In this document: positions 50,701 to 60,373 of the stretch, piece after piece
How the letters are laid out: every line of letters begins with the position of its first letter
Numbering within the stretch: position 1 is the first letter of the stretch
NCBI GenBank assembly: GCA_037447655.1
Contig: JBBHKE010000775.1
Coordinates: 1 to 64,000 of the forward strand
DNA length: 64,000 nucleotides
Origin: Zygnema cylindricum
Lineage: Eukaryota > Streptophyta > Zygnematophyceae > Zygnematales > Zygnemataceae
Direction: 5' to 3'
Notes under the pieces: generated by a model
What the model was told of the DNA's origin: nothing
The model's input: the letters and a program-made list of their open reading frames with translations, nothing else
Database searches by the model: none
Program-made: the position numbers and the translations under genes

Positions 50701-53700
50701 AGAAACTGAAGGCTGCGTATATCAGCAAGTCTGTGTATCCTGTGATAGGAAACCATGAATCAGTTCCGGCTGACCAAGTGAGCTCTTTGGAGGACTATAT
50801 ACATGTGTACGGACCCACTGGATTTGCGCAAAGATGACTTCTCTATGGATATGTGGATATGAATGAATGTCGGCTGACAACTTGGGATTCATGCTTTTCA
50901 TAAACTTTGCGTCACAGATTGGTCCACCTATACCCACAAATAGGATGATTTACAACCTAGTGCATATCCTCTCCTCTCCTAGCCTTATGGTTCCGATCAA
51001 GTTTGTTTCTTTCATGTTTGATTTCCTTTTGTTTTTTTGCTTTGAACTGATGCCTCATGTTTTATCTTTAGTTTGGCTATCAGTTATTCTTAAAAGTCCT
51101 CACCTTGTCACATCATCTGACCAGCTGATGATGTTGACGTTGCAGTTTCCCCTGCCCCCGAGTGGCACCTTCCTTCACGAGGAGCTTTGGCATTTGTGGT
51201 CGACCTGGCTACCTGGTGAATGCAAAGCCACATTTTTATATGGGGGCTTTTACACGCTAGTACATGAACCGGGTTTGCGAGTTGTGGCACTCAACACGCA
51301 GTGAGTACACTTTTAATTTCATCTGGACCAGGCACGTTTCATGTGTCGATGATTTTGAGGTTTTCACATAAAATAACGTATTCCTCGAACTGGAATCATT
51401 GTAGACTCACTGCCGTTCCAGACAGGCTTTGTTTTATTATGCTGTTGATCCCATATTATGTTCCAGTTCCATTCACACTATTGGCCAGTACACATTAACT
51501 ACAGTGAGCTCTATCATATGCAATATGTTTGTTTTTTCCACATTTTGATTTGAAGGCATGTAAAGGTCATAGACATGGTTCACACTGTTCAACACCATGT
51601 GGCACACACTATATATGAACGGAGTCTATATGTTGACAGTGGATCAGCTGAATCCGTTCAATACTACACGTAAATTTAAGGCATTTAATTTTGGCAAAAA
51701 TGTTGCAAAATTGATGTCCTAGCATTGATAAGTTAGGAATTTGTCAACAGAATCCACTGATAGAGAGGTGAGTGGTGTACAGATGGTGGGATGTCATGAA
51801 CTTCTGGCTGCTCAACTCGACTCGTACGAATCCAGATCCCGCGGGACAATTTGAATGGTTGGAAAGAACATTGAAGGAGGCAGAGGAAAAGCAAGAAAGT
51901 GTGCTCATTCTGGTGGGAAACAATCACCTGAAGACTTGTTTTCCTGTAGAAATAGCAAGGCAAATGGAGTGCTTGATGGATACGTTCTAACTTCTTCGGT
52001 GGCTCTGACAAAGTATAATATTGGGCAAACCGACGGGAAAATTATAATATAAGAAATAACCGCAGTTTGTTTTCTAGCAAACTAGCAAACATATTGTTTT
52101 CGGTATGGTACCTGTATCATAGAAACTATTAAAAAAACAGTAAGTTACTGAAAACAAATTATCCTTAGCAATTAAAGAATTGAAAGGTAAGTAAACAATA
52201 CCCCTGCGGTAGTCTGAGATGGTGCCCTTGCAATTGCAGAAGAATTTTTACGTGTGTAGTTTCTCCGTTTTTCCTCTTTACAGGTACTTTTTTACAGTTA
52301 CGAGGAGTTAATTGCCCAAAAGTCTGCTGTTTTTCTTATTGATTATACTTTCCATTTCATTTCCTCGTAGTTCACTACTTAGATTAGTCCACTGAGGGTA
52401 AATTCCGGTACAGAAGGGTTTCTGTTCTGTGTCTATATAATCAGCTCCATTGCTGGATTTCGCGAGTCAGTAAAAATGTCGAGTCTTCGTAAATCCTGGA
52501 ACTAAGTTTTGAAAGCAGTACATGCCTGGTCTATTTCATGATGAAATATATAAATAGGTAAATTTAATGCACTACACCGCGAATCGTTATTAGCGTTGTG
52601 AACTCTATATCGGCACCCCAAAATTTTGACATTAAAACCTTAAATAGAATGAACTATACTATTTAAGGACGTGGACCATAATCTGCCACGTCTCCTGGCA
52701 CTAAATTAGAATGAATGACGCTAATTTTTTCTTTACACTAATAATTTCTCAACGCTAATAACGATTCGCGGTGTAGTTCACCATCAACATAGTTGGATAT
52801 AGCAGCTATGAAACCTATAACGGAGGAAAAAGCCTAAGATCGTTTTTTTGGATATGTGAATTGACATCACCCTCTTTTCCCATTGACCGTCAGTCCGTCC
52901 AGACTTATTGCAAGGAATGGTGTAGTTGGGGATGATTTACATGCTCTGACGCGTTTGTCTTACATTCAGACATGTTTTCTTTCACAACTGAATTGTGTTA
53001 ATTTCATCTAGCATTGGTTTAATTTAGTTTTCTTTTTTTTGTATCCGTGCATTATTTTTTGCAATTATTATCTGTCATGTACTCCCACAAAAAATCAAAG
53101 TTTAAGCAGTTTATTGAGCAACTTTTGCTCTTGGAAACACCTTGCAGGGCCACATTCCTCCAGGAGATGAAACTTTTTATGTGAACTATTGTCTTTACTA
53201 CATTGACCTCCTTGAGAGATATCAACACATTGTGGTTGGACAGCTGTTCGGCCATACCCACTCAGACCAGTTTAAAGTGTACACGCGCAAGAATGGAGGT
53301 ATGAAGTTCAAGTTTTGTATCCAGCAAAAGGGAGAGGGCTCTGAAGTTGGAAACCATTGTATAATGGATGGGATCGATATTGTTATTCCTTCACCAGAGT
53401 CATCTCTCACATTTGTATTCCTGGGAGGTGTTTTAGCAAATGCTCGCAATGTGTTGAGATTTTTCTGCCTCTTAAGCTCATTTTTTCCAGTGCGCACTTT
53501 CAATTTTTTTATTAAAATACTGTGGTAAAAAGGTACAATTCACACCTTTCTACTAGTCTAAACGGAATCTGACAAGTGTGCACAGACTAAAACAGGTTTG
53601 AGAGGTGAAAATAACATCAACACTAATGATGTCATCTCGTTGGTGGGGATTTGACTGGAGTCAGATTTCATTGTGAAGCAATTATCTAGCATGAATCACC

Positions 53701-56700
53701 CACTAGGTCAATGCTGACCCATTAATCTTTGCGATGTAACAATCTATCAATGCTCTCATGGTTGCAGTGCATGCTTTTCGTCTGGTGTTGGTTTGCAGTA
53801 CTCGTTAGGAATTTATAGCCCGGCTTTATCTTCAAGTTTTCCATAACTGACAATGGCGCTTTCCAAATTCCAGATGCCGTGGGAGTGGCTCTTCTTGCTC
53901 CATCAGTGACTCCTTTCAATGGTCGAAATCCGTCTTTCCGCCTATTCAGCTATAAGAAGGCTCTTATCGCACCACCGGTTCCAGCAAAGCTTCTCAACTA
54001 TTGTAGACTATACCTTATGCGTTTTTGAGGTTGGTGATTAAGGGAAAATCTGTCCATAGTCCCAAAAAAGTCACGTTTATGTATAGCGTTTGTTACATTT
54101 CATATTTGTCCTTGTCATTTTGCTCTCCCACAACTGGGTAATAAATGTCGTTTTTGGGCCTTTCATGGTAGTGAATGTTCATCTGGAGGTACAAAACATG
54201 GGGAGATTGGCAAATAATGGGGTGCTTCTGATTTGAAAGGCTGTGGGGTTTAATTTTGAATATGACAACATGTGGTTGATGGAAGTGCAAAAACCCTAAA
54301 AAAATCACAAGACCTATCTGATTGGGCCGGTAACGCTTGTACCTCCTAAGAGCAAGTGTAGCCGGAATGCCATTTTTAGGGAAAAGTGGTGATCTGAAGT
54401 TGATAGGTCAATTAATTGATTAGGACGCTTCAGTTGTTATGTTGTTACGGACCCGATTTTGAAAGTTATGACAACATCTCTTTTTTTGAAGCACAGTTTT
54501 GCTGTGGTAATAGTGTCACGTGACATTCTACATGGTGGCAGTGAGTTATGAACTTAATAATGAAAACGACAAATAAGTTCCGTGGATATGGGTAAGTCGA
54601 GAAAAAGGACCGTAACAAAATAAGACAATGAATGTAAATGACGTAAATCGTCAAATAAAAAAAAAGTATGGTACAGGTAAGGTTCCTCACAAGTTTCGCC
54701 CACAGTGTGGATTTCGTGGGTCTCGACCCACAGAGCCAAATAAGGCGTAATACCCACACATGGCGAGACACCTACCGGTATCTTGCCAGATTTTTATTTT
54801 TTTTTGGACGTAAAATCTGACTGGGAGCTGTATACGGATTTTTAATTTAAGTTAATTGTTTGTACGTTAACTCTGACTATTTCCCATAATAATGAAATCA
54901 TGTCCCTTTGTCGACCAGATCGGGTATGTGTCGCATAACCGTTTCAGTTTCATTTTACTTTGTCGGTAATTGTTATTGTCAATAACACTTATTCGATCGC
55001 GGCTCAGTTGGCCCGAAATTGTAAGCTGATTCGCTTGTGGCCCAGTTGGCATTAAATCATGAACTAAAGTTCGGAAACGTATTTAAGGTAGTAGATTGCA
55101 GTTTGCCACATCTCCTTACACCAAACAATTATTAGGTGTGAGACATTTTATGGATGTTATTGTTAACAATAAATAAAAGTGTGGATATCCATAAATCTTT
55201 TAGTTGGAGTGTGTTACATTTTTGCAATTTTTCTCTATCTTTACACAAAGTTGTAATATGTAAACAAACCTTAATTTTCCGCGCTCTTCGTAGGGTTAAC
55301 GATGCCATTCCAAGCACGTATGCCTCATTACTAATCTCCTTCCATAACTTCGTTCTAAAACATTTGTTTATACAAGTTGCGCCATTATGTTTAAATGTTA
55401 AAGTTGTTAATCTTCTTTAAATCTATCGCAGTCAAACATTGTTCCTGTAGTTTAATCATTTACTTCCTTTTATAAAAACTAACGGTATGGTGTTGTGTTT
55501 GTATATGCAGTATAATAAACATCCGTTTAAACAAAACCACGTATTTTCGCTTTATGTTTAGAGTTAGTTGTAGCGTGTGATTTGCTATGTTTAATTAATT
55601 CCAAACTGTTTCCCGTTATAGTTGTTTGAGTTTCGATATCGTATGCTTAAAAATGGTTGAACAATAATCCACGAAGTTAATGGTTGAATATAATCCACAA
55701 AGTTATCACTTGTAAATGATGTGATGCATGTGGTTGGTTATATAGTAAAGTGGGAAAATAAATGAAATTTTAAAGAACCATAAATTGTTTGCATTGAGGC
55801 GAGAGTGGAAAATGACGAGTTTTTGGGATATCGGTTATTACAATCACGTATGATTGACATGAGGGACATTTAATTGGGAAATGAGCTACAAAGCACCACA
55901 AATAACCTGTTTCCCATGGGCGCTTAGCTGCGGAGTTCTGATGGAATCGGCGCGGTAGGATCGCACCACATCCACGTGGATGGGTGTGACATACTTGAAC
56001 GAATCACCCACTAGGTCAATGCTGACCCATTAATCTTTGCAACATAACAATCTATCAATGCTCTCATAGTTGCAGTGCATGTTTTTCGTCTGGTGTTGGT
56101 TTGCAGTACTCGTTAGGAATTTATAGCCCGGCTTTATCTTCAAGTTTTCCATAACTGACAATGGCGCTTTCCAAATTCCAGATGCCGTGGGAGTGGCTCT
56201 TCTTGCTTTATCAGTGACTCCTTTCAATGGTCGAAATCCGTCATAAGATGGCTCTTATCGTGCCACTTGTTCCAACAAAGCTTCTCAATTATTGCAACTA
56301 CTTGTAAGGCTCTTTGTGCTTCTTTTTTCTATGTATTTGCGTATCGTATAATGCAAGCTTTGTTGAGCACTCAGGTTTACTGTTATTGTCCACGGGTTTT
56401 AGTCTTTTAGTCTGTGCAATGTTGTTTCTATAACATCGGTGTTATACTATCTATTTTTGTGCATACTTTTTTTTTTCAAGATGTTGAGAGCGTCAGAAAA
56501 TGCAAAGATGTTGTTTTCTACATTTTTTTTTTAAATGAGAGCCAAAGTTTAACCAGTTTGATGCATTTTTGACGGTTATAGTTGTCTGTTTGACAGCTTA
56601 TAGCTAATTCAGAAAAAAGTAAAGCCTCCTTGTTTAATGAAAAGTAAGCAGCGAAATTGAACGAAAATTAAATTGATAAAGTTTGAACTTCTTAATCGTT

Positions 56701-57094
56701 GGAAATTTAGAGCTATTTAGTTTTAAAGAATGTCAATAACAATTGAAAAAGAAATTCTTTTAGTTTGCAGGAATATAAATATTAATAATAAAAAAAATGT
56801 TTGCATTTGTTGGATCTGAATATTGTGGTTAAAGGTAGAACTATTGCCTTCTATTTAGTCACTTCTATTGCCACTTATTTGAATGCGAAGTAATGAAGCA
56901 ACTTATTGCATGAATGAACGAGAACGACATATTTTATGAAAATATTGATTTGGCCACAATTCTATTTTAGTATTTATCCAATGTAAACATTGATGCTCAC
57001 CTTATTAAGACTCGATTTGCCTTCCACGTGATAAATAATGAAGAGTAGGCCGGTTCCACTAGTATTGATGAGTAGGAAATTCGATGCCTTCAGA

Positions 57095-57131
<37 letters not shown>

Positions 57132-58343
57132 TAAACCGTGATTGGCCTTTCTATGCTCGCATTTCATATGCTCGCATTTCATATTCCGTCAGGCAGTGCT
57201 TATTAGTCCATAGACCCCTGCATGTGGGCATTGTAACATTTAGTTATTAAGATACAGTGTGGACGGATGAACAGAGCACTTTGCAACAAATATTGTTGGG
57301 CATCATCCAGAATTTGTGTGTCCCTTGCTAAACATGCTGGACACTGTTCTGGACAATGTTTGTCGGACATACCGGATATGTCAATAACGGAAATGTACCT
57401 TACCCGGATATGTATATTGCCAAGTTACTTGTATATCTGTTATTTATCTCGTTCATACTATAACCGATAAGTTACGGACTAGTGTACTTTATTGTTTGTA
57501 CTACAGATGCGTACTGAAATGACAGATCTGCGTATTATTTTGACACCTTGCAAATCAATGATATTTGCCACGCATAACCATCAGCCATGTGGCAACAACT
57601 ATTCTACAAGTCTGGGCTCTGACAAAAATCAGTCCCGTCAGATATCCATCTGCCACTTGGTAGAATCCTCCCAGAGTGACACAAAGACATCTCCATTGGC
57701 AAAATTACAAAATTCACGCCAAAACCGTCGACGGTTTTTGCGCGATGTTACGGATTGTGCTATATCGCGGATACGTACGACCACCGATATGCCGACTAAC
57801 ACGTTGATTAACGGTAGACCGGATTAGCTATATGCTAGTAATCAGTAAGTACTGGGGCTGTTAGTAGTGTGGATCAACTGCTACTCAAGACTATTCCTTT
57901 TTTTGTTGCTTTGGTTTCGCGGTTGCTTCTTAGTGACTTACCCTTCCCCTCCCTTTCCCTTCCCTTCCCTTTCATTTCCCTTCCCTTTCTTTTTCTTGCC
58001 TTTCTTATGCAGACTGAATCTCACAAGTGCAAACAAAGCAAAGAACTCGTCCGAGTGGACATTGGGCTACTGTGCTAAGGAGCAGTACGGTTTGGCATCC
58101 ATGGAGCCAAAGGAATGGCAGAAATTGGCCATGGGACTCCGTGATAATAACGCACTCTGGGAAAAATTTGCCAAAAACTTCCGTGCTCAGAGGCCGTGGA
58201 AATGTAACTCTACATGCCGAGTGGAACATGTGTGCTATACTTCGTCCAGTACATTCAATGACTTCCAGAGGTGCAGAAATGCCGGTCTTCTGGACTTCAG
58301 CCACCCCTTGCCAATATTACTCAACAGGCTGGTGAAATTATGA
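44787..58343 (+). CDS. Acid sphingomyelinase-like phosphodiesterase with saposin-B domain
   Basis: A secreted or lysosomal/vacuolar calcineurin-like phosphodiesterase; the family hydrolyses sphingomyelin or related phosphodiesters with Zn. Assigned exons: 44787-44984, 47472-47534, 47750-48321, 49571-49657, 50178-50314, 50659-50777, 51146-51300, 51783-51912, 53148-53298, 53874 to about 53960, 58013-58343. Exon 1 has a signal peptide (LLLAVAILSAVWL). Then comes the second half of a saposin-B domain with C-x10-C-x25-C-x5-C spacing, a linker of about 130 residues, and the metallophosphatase. Metal ligands: ITDFHFD, YTGDSPPH, GNHES, GHIPPG, FGHTH. The C-terminal Cys module CNSTCRVEHVC is in the last exon. 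Phases agree from exon 2 to 53874. Missing: saposin first half (in 44985-47471) and a short piece before 58013. The start could also be ATG 44766 or 44826. Substrate is unknown. Confidence 0.85.
45697..45899. mobile_element. MITE with CACCGTGAATCG ends and TA duplication
   Basis: The element runs CACCGTGAATCGTTATTAGC ... GCTAATAACGATTCAAGGTG between two TA dinucleotides (45697-45698 and 45898-45899). It is about 200 bp with no coding capacity. It is nearly identical to 52575-52773. TA target sites fit a Tc1/mariner-related (Stowaway-type) origin. It lies in the first intron of the sphingomyelinase-like gene. Confidence 0.88.
45900..47471 (+). other. Intron of the sphingomyelinase-like gene, probably hiding a saposin exon
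   Basis: The first two cysteines of the saposin domain (C-x2-C) should be encoded between 44985 and 47471. I could not find a convincing exon. No other gene is seen. Confidence 0.4.
47472..48321 (+). other. Saposin-B C-terminal half and linker (two exons)
   Basis: Exon 47472-47534 (21 codons, ELILQLAKAVCKTLHLQRAEV, donor GTGAGT) joins exon 47750-48321, which starts CSGAIERYAPVVLTVF and continues YLDPVEVCKFFNIC. The cysteine spacing equals that of the acid sphingomyelinase saposin domain. The second exon then encodes a long polar linker and ends in GSFLHITDFHFDPAYK, the first metal motif of the phosphodiesterase. Confidence 0.88.
49317..49511 (+). repeat. 65-bp intronic tandem repeat, three copies
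   Basis: Units of about 65 bp, each ending in ACTCATA(A)(TA)GGCAGCTCT (one copy AAGCAGCTCT), start near 49317, 49380 and 49447. The block ends 59 bases before exon 49571-49657 of the sphingomyelinase-like gene. Confidence 0.75.
49571..53298 (+). other. Metallophosphatase core exons
   Basis: 49571-49657 completes DPAYK/EGADVQCLLPLCC, the family's Cys-rich loop. 50178-50314 carries RLGEFKCDL and YTGDSPPHTIW, 50659-50777 YPVIGNHESVPADQ, 51146-51300 the FLHEELWHLW to GLRVVALNT segment, 51783-51912 NFWLLNST and DPAGQFEWL, and 53148-53298 GHIPPGDET and QLFGHTHSDQF. Split codons at each junction restore the expected residue. Introns up to 1.2 kb lie between; 51913-53147 contains a MITE. Confidence 0.88.
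52575..52773. mobile_element. MITE with CACCGCGAATCG ends and TA duplication
   Basis: Perfect inverted ends CACCGCGAATCGTTATTAGCG ... CGCTAATAACGATTCGCGGTG would be expected and are seen with minor differences. TA flanks both sides (52573-52574, 52774-52775). The interior matches the copy at 45697-45899. It lies in an intron of the sphingomyelinase-like gene in the same orientation as that copy. Confidence 0.9.
53693..54005 (+). repeat. Segmental duplication, copy 1 (contains a functional-looking exon)
   Basis: From GAATCACCCACTAGG to GCTTCTCAACTATTG this stretch is repeated at 56001-56300. It contains the exon starting at 53874 (DAVGVALLAPSVTPFNGRNPSFRLFSY), preceded by a good acceptor (TTCCAAATTCCAG). 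This copy keeps the open frame and the family motif APSVTPF. The exon's 3' end is unclear because no strong donor follows. Confidence 0.85.
56001..56300 (+). pseudogene. Segmental duplication, copy 2 (decayed exon)
   Basis: This is a second copy of 53693-54005 within the same intron. The acceptor is kept, but APSV is changed to ALSV, about 20 bases encoding FRLFSY are deleted, and a stop follows RNPS, so it cannot replace the first copy. The two copies are otherwise nearly identical, so the duplication is fairly recent. Confidence 0.88.
57096..57122. repeat. TA microsatellite
   Basis: About 13 TA repeats followed by a T run, within the last intron. Confidence 0.95.
57944..58012 (+). promoter_or_regulatory. 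Long pyrimidine tract before the last exon
   Basis: CCCTTCCCTTTC-type repeats form an unusually long polypyrimidine tract ending in CTTATGCAG, the acceptor of the exon at 58013 that encodes LNLTSANKAKNSSEW. Confidence 0.7.
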
Positions 58344-58865
58344 GTGGGCAGTCGAGAGCAATTTTGTAGATTTTCAAGTGATCAAAATATTCCTGCACCC
58401 TTGCTTCCTTCCTTACTTTCTTCTTTCTTCTTCCTTCTTCCTTCCTCTTTTGTTCGTTCCTACTTCATCCTCTTTCCTCCCCCTTCATCCTCCTTTGTTC
58501 TTCACTCCGTATATTTTTTTCTCAGAAATGAAGCGGGAAGCCCCTATGGTCGAGTCTGTCCTAACAGGCCCATTGGACTTGCGGAAGAATACAGGGCAGG
58601 AGGAGTACCTTTCTGGTACAAAAATTCATTTCAACTTTTCTCTAGGAGCAGACCCCCCACCAGTAGGTGTTGTATATCATAGGCACTAGTTCCCAGGAAA
58701 GTTGTGGGCAGTTTTGTATGTGGATTTTGTTTTCCGTGTCAAACTTTGCATTTTTGAAAAGAAAAGATGTGCGCTTTCTGTCACTGTAGCTGGAAATTGA
58801 GGATTTGGCATCATTGAGAAATTCGTTCCTGTCCCTCTTCCGCCCCCCTTCTCCCTCTTACCGCC
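58344..58865. other. 3' flank of the sphingomyelinase-like gene
   Basis: Pyrimidine-rich sequence (TTCCTTCTTCC repeats 58400-58500), then a short open frame after a CTCAG acceptor-like site. I see no family match and treat it as 3' UTR or intergenic. Confidence 0.45.
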
Positions 58866-60373
58866 CCACTCTCTCTCTCTCCCTCTCCCTCTCCCTCTCC
58901 TTCTCCCTCTCTCCCTCCCCCTCCTCCTCCCTCTCCGAGTCCGAGTTCAAGTCAAAGTCCTAGACCGAGGTCAAGTCCAAGTCTGAGTCCGATTCAGAGT
59001 CCGTATCGAATTACGAGTTTGAGTTCGAGTTTGAGTCCAAGTCTGACTCTGAATCGCACTCTGAGTTCAAGCCCGAGTCTGAGTCCGAATCGGAGGTCGG
59101 GTCTATTCAGAGTCCGAGTTTGAGTGGGACTCTTAGTCCAAGTCTCAGTCAGAGTTCAAACTCGAATTGCAGTCGGAGATTCAAGTCCAAGTCTGAGTCT
59201 CTGTTCGATTCAAACTCTTTAAGTTCGGGTCTGAGTAATGTTCGAGCTTGAATTTGAGTTCGGGTGAAAGTCTAAGTCCGGAATTGAGTTTGAGAATGAT
59301 TTCGAGTCCGAGTCCGATTCCAAGTCCAAGTTCGCGCTCCAGTTTTAGTTTCAAACCTTGTTTGGGTGTACATATAAGGTTGAGTTTGAGTCTATTTTCG
59401 AGTCTGGGTCTAAGTCAATCTCAAATCTCAATCTAAGTCTGATCTTGAGTCCTTGTCCGAGTTCAAGTGTGAGTTCAATTCTGAGTCGAAGCCGAATTTT
59501 GAGTTCAAATACGAGTGTCCGAGTTGGAGTCCAAGTTTGAGCCGGAGTTCGAGAGTGAATCAAATTTTTGGTTTGTGCCTGAATTCAATCGCGAGTCCCA
59601 ATTTGAGAATCTGTTCGGGTTCGAGTCCGACTACGAGAGTTCGACTCTCTTTCTGGTTCCAAGCACGAGTCTAACTCTGAGTTTTAACTGGAGTCTAGTT
59701 TTGAGTCTGAGTCTGAGTCAAAGTCTAATTTCGAGTCCGATTATGAGTCCAAGTCCGAGTCTGAGTGCAAATCTAAGATTGAGCCTGATTTGAAGTCCGA
59801 GTTTGAGAGAGTTGTAGTCTGACTCTGAGTCGTGTTTTGAATTCCAGTCCGAGTCCGAGATCGGGTCACAGCCCGGGTCCAAGTCTGAGTTCGATTGCGA
59901 GCTCCAAGCTCTATGTCTGACTCAGTATCCGAGTCCGATTTTGAGTCCAAGTCTGGGTGCAAATCTGAGTTCTATCCTGATTGGGAGTTGAAGTTTGAGT
60001 GAGAGTACGACTCCAAGTCTGGGTTCAAATTCACGTCTCAACTCGAGTCCGAGTCCGAGTCCCAATACAGGTTTGAGGTGGAGTCCTAGTCTGGGTCTGA
60101 TTTTGAGTTCGAGTCAGAGTACAATTCTAAGGGTGAGTCTGAGCCAGTCTGAGTTCGAATCTGATGTTGGGTCGAAGTCGATAATCGAAATCAAGTTTGA
60201 GACCGATTTCGAGTCTCAGTCGAAGTCCTGGGACGACTGCGAGTCCAAGTCCGCAGATGTGTTTTATTTCGAGTGTAAAAGTCTGAGTTCGATTCTTATT
60301 TGGCGTATGATTGTTAGTCCTAGTTTGAAATCCAGTCCTATTTCAAGTCTGAGGCCAATTTCGGGTCCAAGTA
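58866..60373 (+). repeat. GAGTCC-type hexanucleotide satellite with CTCTCC leader
   Basis: 58866-58933 is CTCTCC/CCCTCT repeats. From 58934 a degenerate 6-base unit (GAGTCC, GAGTCT, GAGTTC, AAGTCC) runs for about 1.4 kb and ends near GGGTCCAAGTATTG. Because the period is 6, all frames stay open for long stretches and give Glu-Ser/Lys-Ser or Ser-Pro/Ser-Leu strings. Frequent stops interrupt each frame, so it is judged non-coding. Confidence 0.88.

Noticed and set aside
58381..58689. A possible extra 3' exon of the sphingomyelinase-like gene after a CTCAG acceptor
   Set aside because: The exon at 58013 already contains the family's C-terminal Cys module and a stop; the downstream frame has no family similarity.
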